Below are positions 59,475 to 64,000 of a stretch of 64,000 bases of DNA, in pieces (position 1 is the first letter of the stretch; each line of letters opens with the position of its first letter). Origin of the DNA: Caballeronia cordobensis (GTDB lineage Bacteria > Pseudomonadota > Gammaproteobacteria > Burkholderiales > Burkholderiaceae). The notes beneath the pieces are model-generated. The model saw nothing but the letters and a program-made list of their open reading frames with translations. It had not been told where the DNA came from and did no database searches. The position numbers and the translations under genes are program-made. The DNA is taken from assembly GCF_001544575.2 (NCBI RefSeq), contig NZ_FCNY02000024.1, positions 43,029-107,028 on the forward strand. The letters are read 5' to 3'.

Positions 59475-59732
59475 ATGAAGGCATCGACTCTGCTCGTCAA
59501 TGGCGCTCTTGCCGCACTCACGAGCACCGCGGCGATGAGCCAGGCCCAGCCGCCGCCTCCGGCATCCGATTTTCATGTGAGCACGAAGGCGTCGATGGCC
59601 GCTTCGCAGAATGCCGGCCGCGCGCGCGATGCGTCGCCGCCCGCGCCGCGCGGCGATCTGCGCGGCGACATCGCGAGTAACGTGCGCGCTCGCCCCGATT
59701 CGGATCGCGACGGGCGTTCCCGGCATCATTAA
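59475..59732 (+). CDS. Small secreted protein, unknown function
   Basis: 85 residues, with GAGG at 59463-59466 before ATG 59475. An N-terminal hydrophobic segment (LLVNGALAALTSTAAMSQA) looks like a signal peptide cleaved after SQA. The mature part of about 60 residues is Ala/Pro/Arg/Asp-rich and probably disordered, ending in SRHH. A terminator lies about 100 bases downstream, which supports a real transcript. No family is recognised. Confidence 0.6.
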   Translation: MKASTLLVNGALAALTSTAAMSQAQPPPPASDFHVSTKASMAASQNAGRARDASPPAPRGDLRGDIASNVRARPDSDRDGRSRHH

Positions 59733-59835
59733 GCGCGTAGCGCGAGGTGGTTGCGCACTTGCGCGGAACCACTGCGGCGCATGTCAGTCACACCCTATGC
59801 CATGAGCACAGCGTGGCAACAGTGAGATCCGGTCT

Positions 59836-59867
59836 GCCCGTGTCCTTCGCGATACGGGCATTTTTTT
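59836..59867 (+). terminator. Terminator downstream of the small secreted protein gene
   Basis: GCCCGT pairs with ACGGGC, with a further partly paired inner stem, followed by A and seven T residues. Confidence 0.75.
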
Positions 59868-59958
59868 GCTGGCTAGCGTAGGCCGATCGTCGGCGTCTTT
59901 CATACGGCGACAAGGCCCCCTCGACCCATGCGTCGACCGTCGACCGCACCCGGCAGTA

Positions 59959-60270
59959 TCAGACGCGCGCCTCCAGAACCGCTTCCTGACCGCCAAAGGT
60001 GTAACGTTCCGAGCGGCGCAAATCCCAGTCGGTGGAGCGCTCGTCGCGGGAGAGCCGCGAGAATTCCTGCTTGCCGCGATCGGTGACGACCGCGATATCG
60101 ACCGGCGCATGGAATCCGGGCGCGGGAGCCACGGTGCGTTGCCGGGCGAGCTCGAGCAGTCCGAGCGCGCGCAGAAGATCGAAAACGTTGGGGCGTTTCG
60201 CCCAGGGAACCTGACGATACTGCGCTCGGCGAAGTGCTTCGAGTACAACTTCGTTGGAATACGTGGTCAT
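59959..60270 (-). CDS. Hypothetical protein
   Basis: 103 residues from ATG 60270. Not recognised. It reads like a compact helical domain: SNEVVLEALRRAQYRQ, KRPNVFDLLRALGLLELARQ, followed by VDIAVVTDRGKQEFSRLSRD. The last part resembles the wing and final helix of a winged-helix protein, but the evidence is weak. It stands alone between two plus-strand genes. Coding is supported by length and plausible composition only. Confidence 0.5.
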   Translation of the reverse strand: MTTYSNEVVLEALRRAQYRQVPWAKRPNVFDLLRALGLLELARQRTVAPAPGFHAPVDIAVVTDRGKQEFSRLSRDERSTDWDLRRSERYTFGGQEAVLEARV

Positions 60271-60545
60271 CTCGTTCTTTCTTCCTGTGCAGCCATGACG
60301 ACGCTCGTGACGGTCGCAAGACGGTCCGCGACGTCGACTAAACGCGGCGCGCCGAATTTCGTCTGCCAGGTGAATTCATGCAGTCGAATGTTTGGCCGCC
60401 GCTTGCGTTAGGTGCTGCTTTCTATTACAAGCCCCCGTTGACAGCGCGCTGATCACGCGCTTTGCTGCGACACCCCGCCGATGCGTTCCGAAGCACGCGA
60501 TGACGGAACGAATTGCCCTAAAACCAATACGTTACCCCAATCAAA

Positions 60546-61262
60546 TTGGTTTCATTCACTTTATTGCTGCTTTTTTTTGCACTATTCGCGCTGTGGCGAC
60601 GCCGCCGCATGCAAATCGCCATCGTCGTGGCGGGGCTTGTGTGGGCCATCGGCTCGGGATGGTTCGCCAATCCTCTGCTCGATCTCGCCCAGCTCGGCTA
60701 TCGTTACACGGACATGCCGACGTTCGCGCCGAAGACGACAATCGTGCTCATGGGCGCCGGCACCAGCCGCCGCGCGTCGGGCCTCGTTCCGAAGTCCGAT
60801 GCGATGCCGCGCATCGCGGCCGTGGCGACGCTTTATCGGCAGTGCCGCGAAACCGGCGCGTCCTGCAAGGTGATCCTGAGCGGGGGCGATCCGCAGGATC
60901 ACGGGCAAGCCGAAGCCGACAATTACGCGCCCTACGTGCTCGCGCTGGGCGTGCCTTCAGAGGATCTCGTGCGCGAGAACCAGAGCCTCAACACGTACGA
61001 AAACGCACGTAACGTGGCGAACATTCTGGGCCCTTCACATGACAATCGTTTGATCCTCGTCACATCCGCCTACCACATGCGGCGCTCGGTGCGCGCTTTC
61101 GAGGCGTTCGGCTATGCGCCCGTGCCTTATGTCTCGGATGTGCGGCATTACGGCGTCACGCTCTTGCCGCATAGGTGGGGCTTCTCGAACAGCGAACTCG
61201 CCTTGCACGAACTCGTCGGACTCGCGCGTTTCGACGTGTATCGCTGGCTGCATCTCTATTGA
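60546..61262 (+). CDS. YdcF family (DUF218) membrane protein
   Basis: 238 residues if started at TTG 60546; no ribosome site is obvious, and ATG 60609 is an alternative that drops the first helix. Two N-terminal membrane helices, then a DUF218 domain (about 60-215): TIVLMGAGTSRRASG, ILSGGDPQDHGQAEAD, ENQSLNTYENARN and LVTSAYHMRRSVRAFEAFG. Members such as ElyC/SanA act in envelope or polysaccharide metabolism; exact reaction unknown. An 8-T run at 60571-60578 lies in the first codons. Confidence 0.85.
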   Translation: MVSFTLLLLFFALFALWRRRRMQIAIVVAGLVWAIGSGWFANPLLDLAQLGYRYTDMPTFAPKTTIVLMGAGTSRRASGLVPKSDAMPRIAAVATLYRQCRETGASCKVILSGGDPQDHGQAEADNYAPYVLALGVPSEDLVRENQSLNTYENARNVANILGPSHDNRLILVTSAYHMRRSVRAFEAFGYAPVPYVSDVRHYGVTLLPHRWGFSNSELALHELVGLARFDVYRWLHLY

Positions 61263-61427
61263 AGCAGTTGTGACCGGACATCTGCAATAGTAAGCAGTCT
61301 GAAATAACTGGAGCTTTGCGCGTCATCATGAACTGCTGACTGCAAATGAACGCGCGACACACCGATGCCCGATTCCGGGCTTATGATTGAGATTGTCTGA
61401 CCGTCGGGCGCGGCGTCCGCGCCGACG

Positions 61428-61454
61428 GCTCGCGCTGCAGCGGGAGCGTTTTTT
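61428..61454 (+). terminator. Probable terminator region before the His/Lys-rich small gene
   Basis: GCTC/GAGC outer and CGC/GCG inner stems around TGCA, followed by G and six T residues. A GC-rich hairpin (61401-61427) lies directly before it. It may end the YdcF transcript or attenuate the gene at 61528. Confidence 0.55.
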
Positions 61455-61527
61455 GCTCAGACTGACACCGTCGTTCCACCGGATCGGACAGGCGATTCCC
61501 GGGTTCAACTGCTATTAGGAGGTAAAA

Positions 61528-61773
61528 ATGAAGAAAGTGTCCCTGGCTGTTCTGTTGTCCCTTGGCGTGGTCGCATCGGGCGCATTTGCCCAGAGCGATC
61601 AAGGCGTGACGATGAGCACCGATCCTTCGAAGATCGCTGACATCGAATCGCGCGCGCAGACTCTGCAATCGCAGCAGGACAACATGCAAAACACGCGCAC
61701 GCAGACGCCTTCTCACAAATCGACGCATCACAAGAAGTCGCACAGCAAGCCGATGTCCAGCTCCGGCCAATAA
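61528..61773 (+). CDS. Small exported His/Lys-rich protein
   Basis: 81 residues. TAGGAGGT just upstream of ATG 61528 is a near-perfect ribosome site. A clear signal peptide (KKVSLAVLLSLGVVASGAFA) is cleaved before QSD. The mature 60 residues are hydrophilic, with a predicted helix (IADIESRAQTLQSQQDNM) and a basic His-rich tail HKSTHHKKSHSK. Metal or polyanion binding is possible but unproven. Family unknown; such small exported proteins are common in Burkholderia. Confidence 0.75.
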   Translation: MKKVSLAVLLSLGVVASGAFAQSDQGVTMSTDPSKIADIESRAQTLQSQQDNMQNTRTQTPSHKSTHHKKSHSKPMSSSGQ

Positions 61774-61889
61774 CGCCGGGCTCGATGTAGCGGCTGTACT
61801 TGCTCGGGCGCGGGGCCAATCACGCCGCCCTGGAGTCGACACACCGGCTTCAGGGCGGCGCGAGCATTTTCACGTGTGGCGCGCCGCCG

Positions 61890-62306
61890 TTACGCTCGCG
61901 TCGCGCGATGCGTGACCCAGTCGCCACTCTCGATGCGCGGCAAACCTGAGACGGCCGAGGCCGCGACCGGGTAGATCAGGCAGTCGATCCTGTCTTTCGT
62001 CCCCTCCACATCCACTTCGACATGCAGACGATGCGCGCGGAATAGCCCTTCCACGCCGGGATACACGTCCTCGATTTCATCGAGCACGGGCACGAGCGCA
62101 TCCTCGATCCGATACACGTCGCCGCGAATGGGTGCTCCCTCCTCGTCGATCACGAGTCCCGGATACGTGCCGAAGTCGAAGAGCCGACCCCGGACGTGCG
62201 CCGCGCCGATACATTCGGGCGTCGCAATCGCGTGCCGCTCGGCCGCGCGGCTGATATCGTTGACCTCGCCCGCTCGCAGCGTGCCGTAGACAAAAACGTA
62301 TTGCAT
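61890..62306 (-). CDS. Gamma-glutamylcyclotransferase-like (AIG2-like) protein
   Basis: 138 residues from ATG 62306; an upstream in-frame start at 62360 adds unconserved residues. The fold signature YVFVYGTLRAGEVND opens the protein, the glycine-rich substrate loop of GGCT enzymes. GRLFDFGTYPGLVIDEEG, VYRIEDALVPVLDEIED and YPGVEGLFRAHRL follow, with the family's catalytic Glu likely in DEIED. Members release 5-oxoproline from gamma-glutamyl peptides, though many remain untested. Divergent from the AraC gene. Confidence 0.85.
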   Translation of the reverse strand: MQYVFVYGTLRAGEVNDISRAAERHAIATPECIGAAHVRGRLFDFGTYPGLVIDEEGAPIRGDVYRIEDALVPVLDEIEDVYPGVEGLFRAHRLHVEVDVEGTKDRIDCLIYPVAASAVSGLPRIESGDWVTHRATRA

Positions 62307-62402
62307 CGGGAATCGCGCTCCTGTTATCCGAAAGTTGACCAATGGCATTATGCGCTGCACTTTCGGCTAACATCGGGCGTGAAACACATCATCCGAACGA
62401 AC

Positions 62403-63254
62403 ATGCCCACGTTTGTCGAATCGAGATCGTCGAGCGAAGAAGTCGAACATCTCGACATCCCCATCGAGCATTCGCCGACGCTCGATCATCCGATTCGCGT
62501 GCGCTCGCGGCCGGTTCCCTACGGCGTGCGCATCGCGCTGCATACGCATCCGTGGGCGCAGGTCGCCTATACGTCGCGCGGCGTGCTGCGCGTCGCGACC
62601 GTCGATTCGACGTGGATGGTGCCGCCTTCGCGCGCGATCTGGGTACCGCCCAACGTTACGCATGAGGTCGTGATCGTCGAGGACGCGTATCTTCGCACGC
62701 TGTACGTCGATGCTAGCGTCGTCCCGGCCGGGCTCGGCGCGTGCCGGGTCGTCGAGGTGTCTCCGCTCCTGCGCGAGGTGATCGCCGCGCTCGACGAAGA
62801 GTCGATCTCCCGGCAGCGCGAACGGCTGCTTGGCACGCTCGCGCTCGATGAGATCATCCGTTCGCAGCCGCTGCCGCTCTCCGTGCCGATGCCCAACGAG
62901 AAGCGCCTGCGTGCGCTGTGCAACGCCGTGCTGGCCGATCCGTCGCACTCGGATCTCGAACGATGGTCCTCGGAAGCCGGCGCAAGCACGCGCACGATCG
63001 CGCGGCTCTTTCGGCGTGAACTGGGCGTGAGTTTTTCGCAATGGCGTCAGCAAGCCGTGCTCGCGCGGGCAATTCCCCTGCTGAGTCAGGGGCGCCCGCT
63101 CGCGCAAGTGGCGCGCGAACTGGGCTATCAGAGTCAGAGCGCCTTCTCCGCGATGTTCCGCCGTGCGTTCGGTGAAAGCCCGCGCGCATTTTTCGCGCGT
63201 GACGGCGGCGACAATCGTGATGGACGTGAGGAACGCGATACGGACGGCGCCTAG
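62403..63254 (+). CDS. AraC family transcriptional regulator
   Basis: 283 residues from ATG 62403. The N-terminal cupin (about 20-110) has LHTHPWAQVAYTSRGVLRV and PPSRAIWVPPNVTHEV, where the His residues could hold a ligand or metal. The C-terminal double helix-turn-helix (about 180-270) has LERWSSEAGASTRTIARLF and VARELGYQSQSAFSAMFRRA, ending FGESPRAFF. It lies divergent from the GGCT-like gene and convergent with the GNAT gene. Target unknown. Confidence 0.92.
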   Translation: MPTFVESRSSSEEVEHLDIPIEHSPTLDHPIRVRSRPVPYGVRIALHTHPWAQVAYTSRGVLRVATVDSTWMVPPSRAIWVPPNVTHEVVIVEDAYLRTLYVDASVVPAGLGACRVVEVSPLLREVIAALDEESISRQRERLLGTLALDEIIRSQPLPLSVPMPNEKRLRALCNAVLADPSHSDLERWSSEAGASTRTIARLFRRELGVSFSQWRQQAVLARAIPLLSQGRPLAQVARELGYQSQSAFSAMFRRAFGESPRAFFARDGGDNRDGREERDTDGA

Positions 63255-63275
63255 CACACGCCCGACGCGCTTCGA

Positions 63276-63740
63276 TCAGATGCGCCGGACCATGTGACGG
63301 ATCGCGCCGAGTTGCGCGAGGCGCGGCCCGGCCGGCCGGTAGCCGAGACGTATGTAGAGACGCGCCGCCGGGTTATCGACGAACACGCGCAACTGACACT
63401 CGGCGAGCCCACGCGCCCTCGCCCAGCGATGCGCGGTGTTGAGCAGGAATGTGCCCGCGCCGCGCCCGCGATATCCCTGCGCGATCTGCACGTCGCGGAT
63501 ATGCAGCGAATTGTCTTCCTCGGTCACACGCATGACGCCGATCGGCATGCCGTCGGCCTGAAGGATGAAGTTCTCGGATTCGCGCCAGCTGGACAGAAAG
63601 AGATCGCCGCGCCAGACGAGGTTGTGACGCCGGTAATAGCCGACCATGTTGTCGTGCGTGAGCGCTTCGGCGAAGGCGAAGTCCGCCATGGTCGCCTGGC
63701 GCAGTTGGTAGAGCGAGAGGTCTTCGGTCGGGTCGAGCAT
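63276..63740 (-). CDS. GNAT family N-acetyltransferase
   Basis: 154 residues. The acetyl-CoA motif is VQIAQGYRGRGAGTFLLNTA (about residues 88-107), with the R/Q-x-x-G-x-G/A signature. DNPAARLYIRLGYRPAG near the C-terminus is motif B. The N-terminal LYQLRQATMADFAFAEAL is typical of the fold. Substrate cannot be told. It is convergent with the AraC gene. Confidence 0.88.
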   Translation of the reverse strand: MLDPTEDLSLYQLRQATMADFAFAEALTHDNMVGYYRRHNLVWRGDLFLSSWRESENFILQADGMPIGVMRVTEEDNSLHIRDVQIAQGYRGRGAGTFLLNTAHRWARARGLAECQLRVFVDNPAARLYIRLGYRPAGPRLAQLGAIRHMVRRI

Positions 63741-63883
63741 CGCACGGGCACGCGAACAAGTGCCTAAACACTAAGGCAGCGCGCGCGGGCTTGCAATGGG
63801 CTTATTGCCGTCGAGTGCGGATGGAACGTGTACGAAAGGGCGTTCGCCCGATTGACGGCGACTGCGCCGGGAATGAAATGGCC

Positions 63884-63914
63884 AAAAAAAATCCAGCCCG
63901 AAGGCTGGATTTTC
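63884..63914 (-). terminator. Terminator of tRNA-Asp
   Basis: ATCCAGCC and GGCTGGAT pair around TTCG on the minus strand, extended by A-T pairs and followed by about eight T residues, 10 bases after the tRNA end. Confidence 0.88.
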
Positions 63915-63923
63915 TACGACTTT

Positions 63924-64000
63924 TGGCGGAGCGGACGGGACTCGAACCCGCGACCCCCGGCGTGACAGGCCGGTATTCTAACCAACTGAACTACCGCTCC
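63924..64000 (-). tRNA. tRNA-Asp(GTC)
   Basis: 77 bases on the minus strand, complete to the window edge, with encoded CCA. The acceptor stem GGAGCGG pairs with CCGCTCC. The anticodon loop CTGTCAC gives GTC, flanked by CCGGC/GCCGG. The T-arm GGGTTCGAGTCC is canonical. Confidence 0.97.

Noticed and set aside
1..64000. CRISPR arrays, prophage genes, rRNA operons and known riboswitches
   Set aside because: No regularly spaced repeats, phage structural genes, rRNA sequence or recognisable riboswitch core was seen by eye.

Overview
The window is a GC-rich, densely coded bacterial chromosome segment. Gene content and order (scpB-rluB-rimP-nusA-infB-rbfA-truB, typA, odhA-odhB-lpdA-zapE, rnr-rlmB-rpiA) point to a betaproteobacterium of the Burkholderiaceae, most likely Burkholderia sensu lato (Paraburkholderia or Caballeronia). 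That placement is inferred from recognised protein families and synteny; no database search was run.

Layout. 1-1573: substrate-binding protein (cut by the window edge) and permease of a cystine-type polar amino-acid ABC transporter. 1586-5875, minus strand: a Gfo/Idh/MocA oxidoreductase, a FadR-type GntR regulator, a GT4 glycosyltransferase and an ElaA-type acetyltransferase. 6252-10948, plus strand: an orphan DUF1839 protein, a 917-base gene-free stretch, a Crp/Fnr regulator next to a WcaJ-type polyprenyl-phosphate sugar transferase, and a PadR regulator. 10976-16399, minus: rpiA, a SirB2-like membrane protein, a lipoprotein amidase, rlmB and rnr. 16486-17152: three tandem tRNA-Leu(CAG) genes made by exact repetition of a 224-base unit, each with its own promoter and terminator. 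17993-26849, plus: a fatty-acid operon (FadE-like dehydrogenase, two-domain FabG, MaoC hydratase, thiolase, FadD, DUF1571 protein). 27044-28680: a small winged-helix-like protein, surE and a DUF2147 protein. 28768-38374, minus: an orphan IS5-type DUF4096 protein, zapE, the 2-oxoglutarate dehydrogenase operon and typA. 38683-43649, plus: a MarR regulator and a complete three-part EmrCAB-type efflux pump. 43654-45871, minus: an arsenic operon arsR-acr3-arsH without arsC. 45986-55829, minus: truB, rbfA, infB, nusA, rimP, rluB, scpB. 56183-58411, minus: an aminotransferase and its LysR-type neighbour. 58825-64000 is more accessory in character: a second orphan DUF4096 protein, two small secreted proteins, a YdcF protein, a gamma-glutamylcyclotransferase-like protein, an AraC regulator, a GNAT acetyltransferase and tRNA-Asp(GTC).

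How the parts work together. The fatty-acid operon carries all enzymes for activation and one full beta-oxidation turn. Its hydratase and ketoreductase are of the MaoC and FabG types, so the route probably runs through (R)-3-hydroxyacyl-CoA rather than the (S)-isomer used by FadB. This is the most distinctive metabolic unit here. The odh operon has a perfect stem-loop in each intercistronic gap. The rimP-to-truB block is the standard translation/ribosome-maturation operon. The two DUF4096 proteins keep only the N-terminal DNA-binding-like part of an IS5 transposase and may be domesticated regulators.
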